Shown here: piece after piece, positions 17,793 through 26,821 of the stretch
Position numbering within the stretch: the stretch's first letter is position 1
How the letters are laid out: the number at the start of each line of letters is the position of its first letter
Notes under the pieces: model-generated
The model's database searches: none
What the model was told of the DNA's origin: nothing
The model's input: the letters and a program-made list of their open reading frames with translations, nothing else
Position numbers and translations under genes: made by a program
DNA from: CAIYRG01 sp963747255
Lineage (GTDB): Bacteria > Pseudomonadota > Alphaproteobacteria > Micropepsales > Micropepsaceae
Assembly (NCBI GenBank): GCA_963747255.1
Contig: CAVVEG010000002.1
Span: forward strand, 1-64,000
Direction of reading: 5' to 3'
DNA: 64,000 nt

Positions 17793-18145
17793 GCGAAATC
17801 GTGGTGCTGATTCGGAATCTTGAGATACTGGCGCGCATCGGCGTGCATGGGCACGAACATGGCAAGCCCCAACCGGTTCGCATCAACGTGGCGTTGACGG
17901 CCGATGTTGCGCCGGTTGATGACCGGCTGGAAAACGCTGTCGATTACGAGGCCGTAACGGAGAGGATCCGCGCGATCGCCGGAGTCGGCCACATCAACCT
18001 TGCTGAAACCCTGGCGGAACGAATTGCCGCTGCCTGTCTCGAGGACTCCAGAGTTAACCAGGCGCGAATAAGAGTGGAAAAGCTCCATGCTTTGGCCGGG
18101 GCTGAAGCAGCGGGCGTCGAAATCGAACGCCGGCGCCGGGATTAA
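17789..18145 (+). CDS. folB: dihydroneopterin aldolase
   Basis: Folate pathway enzyme that cleaves 7,8-dihydroneopterin to 6-hydroxymethyl-dihydropterin and glycolaldehyde. The 118-residue protein shows the FolB pattern: ILARIGVHGHEHGKPQPVRINV, DDRLENAVDYEAV, HINLAETLAERIAAACL with the conserved E-x-LAE-x-IA, and IRVEKLHALAGAEAAGVEIER with the catalytic Lys region. ATG 17789 overlaps the stop codon of the FolM-like SDR by four bases, so translation is coupled. Confidence 0.94.
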   Translation: MSEIVVLIRNLEILARIGVHGHEHGKPQPVRINVALTADVAPVDDRLENAVDYEAVTERIRAIAGVGHINLAETLAERIAAACLEDSRVNQARIRVEKLHALAGAEAAGVEIERRRRD

Positions 18146-18149
18146 ACAT

Positions 18150-19220
18150 CTAACCCTGGCCGCCTTCGACAGCGCAGCCTTCGGCGCGCCAGCGCAGCAT
18201 CCCGCCGGAAAGATTCGCCACCTTTTCGAACCCGGCGTGGCGAAGGATGCTGGTGGCCTGCGCCGAGCGCCCCCCGGCACGGCAGACCGTAACGATTGGC
18301 TGCTCGCGTGTGATTTCTCCTGCACGTTGGGCGAGCGAACCCAGCGGAATCAGCCTGGCGCCCGGAATTCGTCCAAGCGGTCCACTGAACTCCTGAGGCT
18401 CACGGACGTCGATGATCTGGATGCCGGCCAGATGTTCCTCCAACCAGGAAGGCTGAATCTCCCAAATTCCCGCAAAGGTATAGTTGAGCGGCGCCCAATC
18501 CGGTTGACCGGGCTGCACGCTGGATTCGGGCGCACCGCATTTCAGATTGGCCGGAACGGCTATGGCCATTTGTTTCGGGTGCGCGAGATGCAAATTCTCC
18601 ATATAGCCGGCGAAATCGTCCTCAGACAGCGCCCCTCCGAGGCGTGGGTTGAAGCGCTTTTCCTCCGCTACGCTCGTGACCGTCAGACCGCGGTAATCAT
18701 GGGCCGGGTAGAGCAGACAATTCTCGGGCAGGCTGAATATCTGCTGATGCACGGAGCGGTAAAGCAGACGGGGATCCCCTTCCTGAAAATCGGTGCGTCC
18801 GGTGCCGCGAATCAGCAAACAATCGCCGGTAAAGGCCATGCTGCGGTCCACCATGACATAAGTCATGCAGCCATTCGTGTGTCCGGGGGTGCTCAGCGCT
18901 TCCAGACCATTCCTGCCGAACGGAATGATCCGCCCCTGCTGGAGATAAAGGTCCGCGCCCCTGGCGCCGCCGGCCGCGGGAACAGCAATGCGGCTGCCAC
19001 AGCGAAGCCTGTGCAATGCCGCGCCGGTCACGTGGTCAGCATGTGTATGCGTTTCGAGCGTGAGAGTCAGTTTCAGGTCCAATTCCGAAATCAGTGCTGC
19101 GTCGCGCTGCACCTGCTCGAAAACGGGATCCATCAACACGGCTTCACCCGTCAGGCTGCAACCAAGAAGATAGGTGTAAGTGGAGGATTGAGGGTCGAAC
19201 AGCTGCCTGAAAATCGGCAT
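18150..19220 (-). CDS. MBL-fold persulfide dioxygenase-like protein fused to a rhodanese domain
   Basis: Two domains in one 356-residue chain. Residues 1 to about 240 are an ETHE1-type metallo-beta-lactamase fold with HTHADH at 58-63, GHTNGCMTYV, FTGDCLLIRGTGRTDFQ and YPAHDYRG; ETHE1 oxidises glutathione persulfide to sulfite using a mononuclear iron. Residues from about 260 form a rhodanese domain with WLEEHLAGIQIIDVRE and the active-site loop CRAGGR, catalytic Cys at about 313. Natural fusions of this kind (PRF type) couple sulfane-sulfur oxidation and transfer in sulfide detoxification. ATG 19220 begins the conserved FRQLFDPQSSTYTYLL. Confidence 0.9.
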   Translation of the reverse strand: MPIFRQLFDPQSSTYTYLLGCSLTGEAVLMDPVFEQVQRDAALISELDLKLTLTLETHTHADHVTGAALHRLRCGSRIAVPAAGGARGADLYLQQGRIIPFGRNGLEALSTPGHTNGCMTYVMVDRSMAFTGDCLLIRGTGRTDFQEGDPRLLYRSVHQQIFSLPENCLLYPAHDYRGLTVTSVAEEKRFNPRLGGALSEDDFAGYMENLHLAHPKQMAIAVPANLKCGAPESSVQPGQPDWAPLNYTFAGIWEIQPSWLEEHLAGIQIIDVREPQEFSGPLGRIPGARLIPLGSLAQRAGEITREQPIVTVCRAGGRSAQATSILRHAGFEKVANLSGGMLRWRAEGCAVEGGQG

Positions 19221-19285
19221 TACAGTCTCGCGCCGGGTTGAAGTTGCGGCATGGGTATGGATGATCTCCGTACTATAAATGCGAT

Positions 19286-21196
19286 ATGGATCAAAATTCG
19301 CCTGAAAATCCTGAAACCTCCGGAAGCAGGCCCGAAGCGCCGCTGAAAGGTGCCGCCCGCATAGAGGCGTATCTGAAGACCTTGCCCGATGGCCCCGGCG
19401 TGTACCGCATGCTGAACGTCAAAGGTGAGATTCTATATGTAGGCAAAGCGCGGAGTCTGAAGAAGCGCGTAGGGGCCTATGCGAAACCGGCTGGGCTTCC
19501 CTATCGCATCGCGCGCATGGTTTCCGAAACCTCGGAAATGATCTTCATCTCCACCGCATCGGAAACCGAAGCACTGCTTCTGGAAGCCAATCTGATCAAG
19601 CGTCTGAAGCCCCGTTACAACGTCCTGTTGCGGGACGACAAGAGCTTTCCGAATATCCTGTTGCGCACGGATCATCCGTTTCCCCAGATCTTGAAACATC
19701 GTGGCGCGCGGGCGCCAAACGGCACCTATTTCGGGCCATTCGCTTCCGCCGCGGCTGTAAACACAACGTTGAACACGCTGCAACGCGCTTTTCTTCTCCG
19801 CTCGTGCTCGGATGCGGTCTTCCAGGGTCGAAGCCGCCCCTGCCTGCTGTACCAGATCAAACGCTGCAGCGCGCCCTGCACGGCCCGAATCGATGCGCAG
19901 TCCTATGCCAGACTTGTCGAACAGGCGGAAAAGTTCCTCATCGGAAAAAGCCGGGACGTCCAGGATCAGCTTGTCAACGAAATGCATACCGCGTCCGAGC
20001 AGATGGAATTCGAGCGCGCCGCACAGCTGCGCGACCGGATCGGGGCGATGAGCCAGATTCACGCGCGGCAGGGGATTAATCCCGCGACAATTGCGGAGGC
20101 TGACATATTTGCCTTGCATCGCGAGGGCTCCCAATCCTGCATCCAGGTTTTTTTCTTCCGTGCAGGTCAGAATTGGGGTAACCGGCCATTCTTTCCACGT
20201 CACGCAGCCGATGTGGAGAGCCGGGAATTACTCTCTTCTTTTGTCGGGCAATTCTATGACACCAGACCACCGCCGTCGCTGATCCTGGCAAGCGAAGATA
20301 TAGCGGACCGGGAATTGCTTGCGGAGGCGCTCAGCATCCGTGCAGGACACAGAATCGAAATTGCCGTTCCGCTCCGCGGAGAAAAGCGGGAAATCGTTGC
20401 CGCTGCGGTGCAGAACGCACGGGAACAATTGATCCGCAGCCTTGCTGAAAGCGCCAGCCAACGCGCGCTGCTTGAGGCTGTCGCGATTGCTTTCGGCCTC
20501 GAAGCAAGGCCAAAGCGAATCGAAGTTTACGACAATTCGCACATTCAGGGCACGCATGCGATCGGCGCGATGATCGTCGCTGGTCCCGAAGGCTTCGATA
20601 AGAAGGAGTATCGCAAATTCAACATCAAATCGGCCGATCTCGCTCCGGGCGACGATCTCGGTATGATGCGCGAGGTTCTGATGCGTCGTTTCGGGCGGCT
20701 TGTGCGGGACGAAACGGGCGAGGCAGAACGCAGCGATAAATGGAACAAGTGGCCCGATCTCGTCCTCATCGACGGCGGGGCTGCGCAAGTGGACGCGGCA
20801 TATTCCGCACTTGCCGAAGTGGGCGCGGCTAATGTGACGATCGTCGGAATGGCAAAAAGCATAGAGCGCGAGTCCGGGCGGGAACATTTCTTCCGGCATG
20901 GTCAACCGCCCTTCCGCATGGACGAAAGGAGCCAGGTACTGTACTTCCTGCAAAGACTCCGGGATGAGGCGCATCGCTTTGCCATCGGTGGTCACCGCAA
21001 GAAGCGCTCAAAAGCCATTGGCGTCAGTCCGCTGGACGAAATTGCCGGAGTGGGACGATCGCGCAAAAAAGCGCTGTTGAGCCATTTTGGCTCGGCACGG
21101 GCGGTGGCGCAGGCAAGCCTTGCGGATTTACAGGCGGTTCAGGGCGTAAGCTCCGCTCTGGCCTTAAAAATTTACGAATTCTTTCATCCGGAGTAG
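19286..21196 (+). CDS. uvrC: excinuclease ABC subunit C
   Basis: Makes both incisions in nucleotide excision repair after UvrB hands over the lesion. The 636-residue chain has the GIY-YIG nuclease at the start (PDGPGVYRM, ILYVGKARSLKKR), the cysteine cluster CLLYQIKRCSAPC, the UVR motif (MEFERAAQLRDRIGAM), the RNase H-like 5' nuclease half (RIEVYDNSHIQGTHAIGAMI, LVLIDGGAAQ) and C-terminal helix-hairpin-helix repeats (IAGVGRSRKKALL, VQGVSSALALKI). pgsA follows, as in many proteobacteria. uvrB is at 1384 in the same window. Confidence 0.97.
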   Translation: MDQNSPENPETSGSRPEAPLKGAARIEAYLKTLPDGPGVYRMLNVKGEILYVGKARSLKKRVGAYAKPAGLPYRIARMVSETSEMIFISTASETEALLLEANLIKRLKPRYNVLLRDDKSFPNILLRTDHPFPQILKHRGARAPNGTYFGPFASAAAVNTTLNTLQRAFLLRSCSDAVFQGRSRPCLLYQIKRCSAPCTARIDAQSYARLVEQAEKFLIGKSRDVQDQLVNEMHTASEQMEFERAAQLRDRIGAMSQIHARQGINPATIAEADIFALHREGSQSCIQVFFFRAGQNWGNRPFFPRHAADVESRELLSSFVGQFYDTRPPPSLILASEDIADRELLAEALSIRAGHRIEIAVPLRGEKREIVAAAVQNAREQLIRSLAESASQRALLEAVAIAFGLEARPKRIEVYDNSHIQGTHAIGAMIVAGPEGFDKKEYRKFNIKSADLAPGDDLGMMREVLMRRFGRLVRDETGEAERSDKWNKWPDLVLIDGGAAQVDAAYSALAEVGAANVTIVGMAKSIERESGREHFFRHGQPPFRMDERSQVLYFLQRLRDEAHRFAIGGHRKKRSKAIGVSPLDEIAGVGRSRKKALLSHFGSARAVAQASLADLQAVQGVSSALALKIYEFFHPE

Positions 21197-21232
21197 GCTC
21201 CGGCCGTCACGGCGTTCCTGTACACTGGTACC

Positions 21233-21850
21233 ATGTCGTCTCTGCCAAATACGCTGACAATCGCCCGTATCGCGATCATTCCGCTGTTCGTAGCGGGATT
21301 TTACGTCTCGGGTGACGAAGGGCGCTGGGTTGCGTTCGGGATTTTTGTCGCTGCGGCCATCACCGATGCGGTCGATGGAATCATCGCACGCAGATGGCAG
21401 GCCGAATCGTCCCTTGGGAGAATGCTCGATCCGATCGCCGACAAGCTGATCGTCGCAACCGCCCTCCTGATGCTCGCATCGGACGGGACGCTGCAGGGAA
21501 TCAATTTGATTCCGGCGCTCGTCATCCTCTGCCGCGAAATCCTCGTTTCCGGCCTCAGGGAGTTCCTTGCAGAGGCGGCCGTCAGCCTTCCGGTGACCAG
21601 CGTCGCGAAGTTCAAGACCGTCATGCAGATGATCGCGATCGCAGCTTTGATTGCGGCCCGCCCCGGCGAGCACTTCCTTCCGGAAGTGAGGGCAGCCTCG
21701 CTGATCGTATTGTGGATCGCTGCCGGTTTAACCCTCTATACCGGGTATGCCTATTTCAGAGCGGGCCTTGTGCATGCGCGGACAGAACCGCACAAACGAA
21801 ATGCGTCGCGGGCGCGCGTGCAGCGGCAGCAAAATCCGGTGAGATCGTGA
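21233..21850 (+). CDS. pgsA: CDP-diacylglycerol-glycerol-3-phosphate 3-phosphatidyltransferase
   Basis: Inner-membrane enzyme of phosphatidylglycerol synthesis. It carries the full CDP-alcohol phosphotransferase signature D-x2-D-G-x2-A-R-x8-G-x3-D-x3-D in the stretch beginning DAVDGIIARR and ending GRMLDPIAD. The start SSLPNTLTIARI is typical and about five to six membrane segments follow. The stop codon overlaps the GTG of moaD. PG made here is also the lipid donor for Lgt, encoded at 7631. Confidence 0.95.
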   Translation: MSSLPNTLTIARIAIIPLFVAGFYVSGDEGRWVAFGIFVAAAITDAVDGIIARRWQAESSLGRMLDPIADKLIVATALLMLASDGTLQGINLIPALVILCREILVSGLREFLAEAAVSLPVTSVAKFKTVMQMIAIAALIAARPGEHFLPEVRAASLIVLWIAAGLTLYTGYAYFRAGLVHARTEPHKRNASRARVQRQQNPVRS

Positions 21851-22098
21851 AACTGCTTTATTTTGCCTGGGTCCGGCAGAAAATCGGCATTTCAGAAGAG
21901 CGGATCGAAATGCCGCCTTCGGTTACCAATGTAGCGACCTTGGTAGACTTCCTTCGTAAACGCGGCGCCGGTTATGACGAGGCGTTTCGTGACAGGGCGT
22001 CGATCCGCGTCGCGGTCAACCACCAGCACACGGATTTCAACGCAGTCGTGCATGCGGGCGATGAAATCGCGTTTTTTCCGCCGGTGACGGGCGGATGA
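21847..22098 (+). CDS. moaD: molybdopterin synthase sulfur carrier subunit
   Basis: An 83-residue ubiquitin-like protein ending in the required Gly-Gly (PPVTGG), which is thiocarboxylated and donates sulfur to cyclic pyranopterin monophosphate together with MoaE. The N-terminal KLLYFAWVRQKIG and IRVAVNH/GDEIAFFPPVTGG segments are typical. Start is GTG 21847, overlapping the pgsA stop (GTGA); its own stop overlaps moaE ATG 22095. The three genes pgsA-moaD-moaE are tightly coupled. Confidence 0.94.
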   Translation: MKLLYFAWVRQKIGISEERIEMPPSVTNVATLVDFLRKRGAGYDEAFRDRASIRVAVNHQHTDFNAVVHAGDEIAFFPPVTGG

Positions 22099-22538
22099 GC
22101 GATATCCGGATCCAGCAGGAAGATTTTGATCCCGGCGCGGAAATAGCCGCAATTTCGGAAGCGGACGGCAGGGCTGGCGCAATCGCCACCTTCATCGGGG
22201 TCGTCCGTGGCGAGGGCGGACTTTCCACCATGACACTCGACCATTACCCGGGCATGTGCGAGACCGAAATCCTGGCGCATGTCGGGGAAGCGCGCAGGCG
22301 CTGGCCGATTCTGGGCGTTCGGATCGTGCATCGCGTCGGCGAGTTGAAACCCGGTGATCGCATCGTGTTCGTCGGCGTCGCATCGGCGCACCGCCATGCG
22401 GCATTCCAGGCTGCGGAATTCCTGATGGACTATCTCAAAACCCGCGCGCCGTTCTGGAAACGCGAGCGGCGAGGCGAGGCGGAAACGTGGGTCGCGGCGC
22501 GCAGCGAAGACGACGATAGCGTCAAGCGCTGGCAGTAA
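22095..22538 (+). CDS. moaE: molybdopterin synthase catalytic subunit
   Basis: Large subunit of molybdopterin synthase, partner of MoaD. Seen are the N-terminal GAIATFIGVVRGEG, MTLDHYPGM with the adjacent glutamates, VRIVHRVGELKPGDRIVFV, SAHRHAAFQAAEFLMDYLK, and the C-terminal KTRAPFWKRE containing the catalytic lysines. ATG 22095 overlaps the moaD stop. Its 3' end overlaps the convergent ilvE by 17 bases. Confidence 0.96.
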   Translation: MSDIRIQQEDFDPGAEIAAISEADGRAGAIATFIGVVRGEGGLSTMTLDHYPGMCETEILAHVGEARRRWPILGVRIVHRVGELKPGDRIVFVGVASAHRHAAFQAAEFLMDYLKTRAPFWKRERRGEAETWVAARSEDDDSVKRWQ

Positions 22539-23425
22539 CCGCTTCCGGCCGGCGCACTTCGGCCGCATAGTCGTTCATCAGCAATTCGCTGATTGCGCCG
22601 GGTTTGAAGCGGTAAGGGCCGATTTCCGCGACCGGCGTGACTTCCGCCGCCGTTCCGGTGAGAAAACATTCGCTGAACGAGGAAAGTTCGTCGCGCGATA
22701 TTGCGCGTTCGCGAACCGGAATTTGCCGGGAAGCCGCCAACGCCATCACAGAACGACGCGTAATCCCGTCGAGGAAGCAGTCGGGCGTGGGCGTATGCAG
22801 CTGCCCATCCCGAACGAAAAAGATATTCGCGCCCGTCGCCTCGGCCACAAGTCCGCGATAGTCGAACATCAACGCATCCGAATAACCTTTGCGATTCAGC
22901 GGCGTGTTTGGACAACGTGCAGATCATATACAGCCCGGCGGCCTTGGCCTTGGTCGGAGCCGTGTCGGGGGCCGGCCGGCGCCATTCTGAAATGTCGAGA
23001 CGAATGCCTTTCAGCTTCTCTGCCGGGTCGAAATAGGAAGGCCAGGGCCACACCGCGATCGCAACATGCACACCGGCGTTCTGCGCGGCCACGGTCGGCA
23101 TGGTAGCCGCACCACGAAACACCACAGGCCGCACATAGCCGTCCCGGATGTTCTGGACTTTGGCCGCCTCATAGCAGGCGCGATTGATCTCTTCTTCCTT
23201 GTACGGAATGGAAATTCCAAGGAGCGCAGCCGATCCGAACAGCCTTTCCGTATGCTCCTCAAGCCTGTAGATGCGCCCGGAATAAATGCGCTCGCCTTCG
23301 AACACGCAGGAGGCAAAATGAAGCGCATGCGTCAGCACATGCACTTTGCCTTCGCGCCAGGGAACGATCTTTCCGTCAAACCAGAGCGCGCCATCGCGTT
23401 CGTCGAAAGGTATGATTTCCGCCAT
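22522..23425 (-). CDS. ilvE: branched-chain amino acid aminotransferase, interrupted by one +1 frameshift
   Basis: PLP-dependent class IV aminotransferase, last step of Leu/Ile/Val synthesis. The first frame runs from ATG 23425 (MAEIIPFDERDGALWFDG) through RIYRLEEHTERLFGSA, VRPVVFRGA and the PLP-lysine region LYMICTLSKHAAESQ. It then goes out of phase. Removing one base from TTT at 22888-22890 gives SQGYSDALMFDYRG-LVAEATGANIFFV, then the DGITRRSVMALA and SECFLTGTAAEVTPV motifs, to the stop at 22522. Total length is 3n+1. An error in the sequence is the likely cause. Confidence 0.92.
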
Positions 23426-23535
23426 TGAGGTCCTCGAAGGATTGAAGGCGCGGGCCTGCGGTTCCGGGATCGCGCTTGCCCGGCAAACCGGGCCAGCCTA
23501 TGGATGTCTAACGGAGTCAAGCCGCCCATGTCCAT

Positions 23536-24237
23536 ATGCCCATGAACGGTTCCGATAGTCCTCACCTGCTTGTGGTCGACGACGATCATCGGTTGCGTGA
23601 GCTGTTGCAGCGTTACCTCGCGGCCAACGGCTTTCGGGTCTCGGCCGCATCCGATGCGTCCCACGCCCGAAAGCTGATCCACAGCATCACGTTCGATGGC
23701 CTTGTGCTTGACGTCATGATGCCTGGCGAGAGCGGTCTCGATCTTGCTGCCGATTTGCGCACGCGACACGATTTTCCCATTTTGATGCTGACTGCGCGCG
23801 GCGAACCCGAAGACAGGATCTCGGGATTTGAGCGCGGCGCCGATGATTATCTGGCCAAACCGTTCGAGCCGCGCGAACTGATGCTGCGCCTGAATGCGCT
23901 GCTCCGGCGTTCGCGTGCGGGACGGCCGCCGCCGAACCGTGAAATCCGGATGGGATCCTGCCTGTTCGATGCGGAACGCGGAGAACTGAGCCGTCGTGGC
24001 AAGCACGTGAAATTGACCGGAGCGGAACAGCAACTGATGAAGCTGTTTGCCGCCAATGCAGGCCGGCCATTCAGCCGGGCGATGTTGTGCGAAAGACTGA
24101 ACCTCCAACTCGAGCGCTCGGTGGATGTCCAGGTGGCACGGCTGCGGCGTAAAATCGAAGACGATCCGAAAGTCCCGCTGTACATCCAGACCGTGCGCGG
24201 CATGGGCTATGTCCTTGTCCCAGATCGCGTCCGATAG
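23536..24237 (+). CDS. OmpR-family response regulator
   Basis: A 233-residue two-domain regulator. The receiver domain has LLVVDDDHRLRELL with the acidic pocket, phospho-acceptor Asp in LVLDVMMPGESG, LMLTARGE with the switch Thr, and KPFEPREL with the conserved Lys. The winged-helix DNA-binding domain reads KLTGAEQQLMKLFAANAGRPFSR through SVDVQVARLRRKIEDD to TVRGMGYVL. ATG 23536 or 23542 are possible. It overlaps the start of the sensor kinase, forming an operon. Divergent from ilvE. The OmpR/EnvZ name fits the architecture; the regulon is unknown. Confidence 0.93.
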   Translation: MPMNGSDSPHLLVVDDDHRLRELLQRYLAANGFRVSAASDASHARKLIHSITFDGLVLDVMMPGESGLDLAADLRTRHDFPILMLTARGEPEDRISGFERGADDYLAKPFEPRELMLRLNALLRRSRAGRPPPNREIRMGSCLFDAERGELSRRGKHVKLTGAEQQLMKLFAANAGRPFSRAMLCERLNLQLERSVDVQVARLRRKIEDDPKVPLYIQTVRGMGYVLVPDRVR

Positions 24238-25612
24238 CGCTCCGCGAACCTCGCGCTTACGCCTGCCGCGGCTCTTTTATCTCCGGCATCCTTTCCGTCT
24301 GATCAAACGCCTGATGCCGCGGCGCCTGTTCGGCCGTTCGCTGATCATCATCGTGGCCCCGATGATCATCCTCCAGGGTATCGTCACCGCGGTCTTCTTC
24401 GACCGCCATTATCGCATTGTGACGGCGATCATGACCCGCGGAGTGGCAAACGATGTGGGCTATATGGTGATGCTGGAGAACAGACTCCCTGCGGGGCCCG
24501 ATCGCGATCGCGAAAGGAAGATTGCGGCTCAGGCATTCGGTTATCCTGCGGAATTCCTGCCGGGTCAGCATTTGACGCGCGTCGTTTCTACCCCTGCCAC
24601 CGTACTCGATCGACAGCTCGCCTTCATTTTCTCCAGCGAACTTCCGGAGGCCGCCACCTTCGACACCGGCCGGTTCCGCAATTACGTCGACCTGCGGGTA
24701 CAACTCAAGGATGGAATATTACGGCTGCTGGTGCCGCGAGAACGCGTGACCGCTTCCAATGCCGATATCTTCGTACTGTGGATGATTGGTTCATCCCTTG
24801 TTCTGATCACGATTGCGACGCTGTTCCTGCGCAATCAGGTGAAGCCGATCGAGCGGCTGGCGCATGCGGCTGAAAGTTTCGGAACCGGCCGCTCCTTCAG
24901 CGGATTCAAACCGCATGGTGCACAGGAGATTCGCCGGGCGGCGATGGCGTTCATCGAGATGCGCGGGCGCATCGAACGTTTCGTTCAGCAGCGCACCGAA
25001 ATGCTTGCCGGGATAAGTCACGATATCAAGACACCGTTGACCCGGATGCGGCTCCAGCTCGCGATGATGAAACGCGACTCGGATGTGATCGCAATGGAAG
25101 GCGACATCGCCGAGATGGAGCACATGCTGAATGAGTATCTCGATTTCGCGCGCGGCAGCGGCGGCGAAATCGCAACGGAAACGGATCTGGCAGTGCTGGC
25201 GGCGGAAGCCGCCTCCGCTGCCGAACGCACCGCTGACCCGCGCCACCGCGTCGTTCTGAGCATCATTGAACCGGCTGTGCTCAGCGTGAAACGCAACGCC
25301 CTGAAACGCTGCCTCACCAATCTGCTCGATAACGCCCTGAAATACGGAAAACTTGTGCAGCTCAAACTGCTGCGCAAAGGCAACCGTATCGAACTGGTGG
25401 TGGAGGACGATGGACCAGGCATCGAAGAAACGCGGCGGGAAGAAGCCTTCCGGCCATTTCACCGGCTCGATGAGGGGCGCAATCTTCAGACGGGTGGTGT
25501 GGGGCTTGGACTCGCAGTGGCCCGGGACATAGCGCGGGCGCATGGCGGCGACGTCAGGCTGGAACAGAGCCCGCTCGGCGGTCTTCGGGCCGTGATTTGG
25601 CTGCCGGTATAA
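24209..25612 (+). CDS. EnvZ-like sensor histidine kinase
   Basis: A 467-residue membrane kinase. ATG 24209 overlaps the response-regulator gene by 29 bases. A first membrane segment (LIIIVAPMIILQGIVTAVFF) and a second (FVLWMIGSSLVLITIATLFL) bracket a periplasmic domain of roughly 120 residues. HAMP follows (NQVKPIERLAHAAESFG), then the HisKA box AGISHDIKTPLTRMRLQL with the phospho-His, and the ATPase with NLLDNALKYG (N box), VEDDGPGIEE (G1) and GVGLGLAVARDIA (G2). It pairs with the OmpR-type regulator just upstream. Confidence 0.93.
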   Translation: MSLSQIASDSAPRTSRLRLPRLFYLRHPFRLIKRLMPRRLFGRSLIIIVAPMIILQGIVTAVFFDRHYRIVTAIMTRGVANDVGYMVMLENRLPAGPDRDRERKIAAQAFGYPAEFLPGQHLTRVVSTPATVLDRQLAFIFSSELPEAATFDTGRFRNYVDLRVQLKDGILRLLVPRERVTASNADIFVLWMIGSSLVLITIATLFLRNQVKPIERLAHAAESFGTGRSFSGFKPHGAQEIRRAAMAFIEMRGRIERFVQQRTEMLAGISHDIKTPLTRMRLQLAMMKRDSDVIAMEGDIAEMEHMLNEYLDFARGSGGEIATETDLAVLAAEAASAAERTADPRHRVVLSIIEPAVLSVKRNALKRCLTNLLDNALKYGKLVQLKLLRKGNRIELVVEDDGPGIEETRREEAFRPFHRLDEGRNLQTGGVGLGLAVARDIARAHGGDVRLEQSPLGGLRAVIWLPV

Positions 25613-25651
25613 AGAAAATACTGCGAGATCAGCATCTTAGAACGTAAAAAA

Positions 25652-25666
25652 GAACAATTGCAGAAC
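25652..25666. promoter_or_regulatory. LexA/SOS box of recA (GAAC-N7-GAAC)
   Basis: GAAC-AATTGCA-GAAC is the exact alphaproteobacterial LexA operator pattern, lying 89 bases before recA. Two further GAAC elements flank it, at 25640-25643 (eight bases away, not seven) and 25669-25672. Expected effect is repression of recA until DNA damage triggers LexA self-cleavage. Confidence 0.85.
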
Positions 25667-25755
25667 ATGAACAAATCGTGTACAGAATCACCATTGACGC
25701 GCCAATCGCGGCGCTGGGCATTTTGCAGATGCTGTGAAATAAGGGGAGAGATGAG

Positions 25756-26820
25756 ATGACTCAGGCGGTTTTGCGGGTGGTCGAAAGAGAAGATAGCGAC
25801 AAAAAGCGTGCCCTCGAAGCCGCGCTCTCCCAGATTGATCGGGCGTTTGGCAAGGGCTCGGTGATGAAGCTGGGCCAACGCGAAAAAGCGGTCGATGCTG
25901 ATGCGGTGTCAACCGGCTCCCTTGGCCTGGATATCGCACTTGGAATCGGCGGTCTGCCGCGGGGACGCGTGATTGAAGTCTATGGCCCGGAATCGTCGGG
26001 CAAAACCACCCTGGCGCTGCATGCCGTTGCAGAAATCCAGAAGCGCGGCGGTATTGCGGCTTACGTGGATGCCGAACATGCCCTGGACCCCGGATACGCA
26101 AAAAAGTTGGGCGTGGACATCGACGAATTGCTCATCTCCCAACCCGACACAGGCGAGCAGGCGCTCGAAATAACCGATACGCTAGTGCGCTCAGGCAGCG
26201 TGGATATCGTGGTGATTGATTCGGTCGCGGCCCTCACTCCCAAAGCGGAAATCGAAGGGGAAATGGGCGACCAGTTGCCTGGTCTGCAGGCGCGGCTCAT
26301 GAGTCAGGCGCTGCGGAAATTGACCGGTTCAATCTCAAAGTCCAATACCATTGTACTGTTCATAAATCAGATCCGGATGAAAATCGGGGTCATGTTCGGC
26401 AACCCGGAAACCACCACGGGCGGTAACGCGCTGAAATTCTATGCCAGTGTCCGCCTGGATATTCGTCGCATCGGTGCGATCAAGGACCGCGACGAAGTGG
26501 TCGGAAATCAGACCCGGGTCAAAGTCGTCAAGAACAAGGTGGCGCCGCCTTTCCGTCAGGTGGAATTTGACATTATGTATGGCCACGGGATTTCCAAATC
26601 CGGTGAACTTCTGGACCTTGGCGCCAAAGCCGGAATTGTCGAAAAGTCCGGATCCTGGTTTTCGTATGAGGGTAATCGCATCGGACAGGGCAGGGAAAAC
26701 GCCAAACAGTTCCTGGAAGCGAACAAAGACGTGGCCGCAGCCATTGAAGCCGCAATTCGCGCCAATGCGGGGCTACTATCCGCCGGTCTGGCCGCAGCGG
26801 GCGACGAGGCAGCCGAATAG
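25756..26820 (+). CDS. recA: recombinase RecA
   Basis: DNA-strand exchange protein and co-protease for LexA. The 354-residue protein starts the core with KKRALEAALSQIDRAFGKGS and has Walker A GPESSGKTT, the VDAEHALDP segment, Walker B IVVIDSVAALTP, L1/L2 loops (MSQALRKLTGSISKS and FGNPETTTGGNALKFY), and an acidic C-terminal tail ending in DEAAE. A GGGGAGAG ribosome site precedes ATG 25756. It is preceded by an SOS box and followed by two hairpins. Confidence 0.98.
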   Translation: MTQAVLRVVEREDSDKKRALEAALSQIDRAFGKGSVMKLGQREKAVDADAVSTGSLGLDIALGIGGLPRGRVIEVYGPESSGKTTLALHAVAEIQKRGGIAAYVDAEHALDPGYAKKLGVDIDELLISQPDTGEQALEITDTLVRSGSVDIVVIDSVAALTPKAEIEGEMGDQLPGLQARLMSQALRKLTGSISKSNTIVLFINQIRMKIGVMFGNPETTTGGNALKFYASVRLDIRRIGAIKDRDEVVGNQTRVKVVKNKVAPPFRQVEFDIMYGHGISKSGELLDLGAKAGIVEKSGSWFSYEGNRIGQGRENAKQFLEANKDVAAAIEAAIRANAGLLSAGLAAAGDEAAE

Positions 26821-26821
26821 T

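Noticed and set aside
25640..25655. A second SOS box at GAAC-N8-GAAC.
   Set aside because: Spacing is eight instead of seven; not counted as an operator unless one A proves to be an error.
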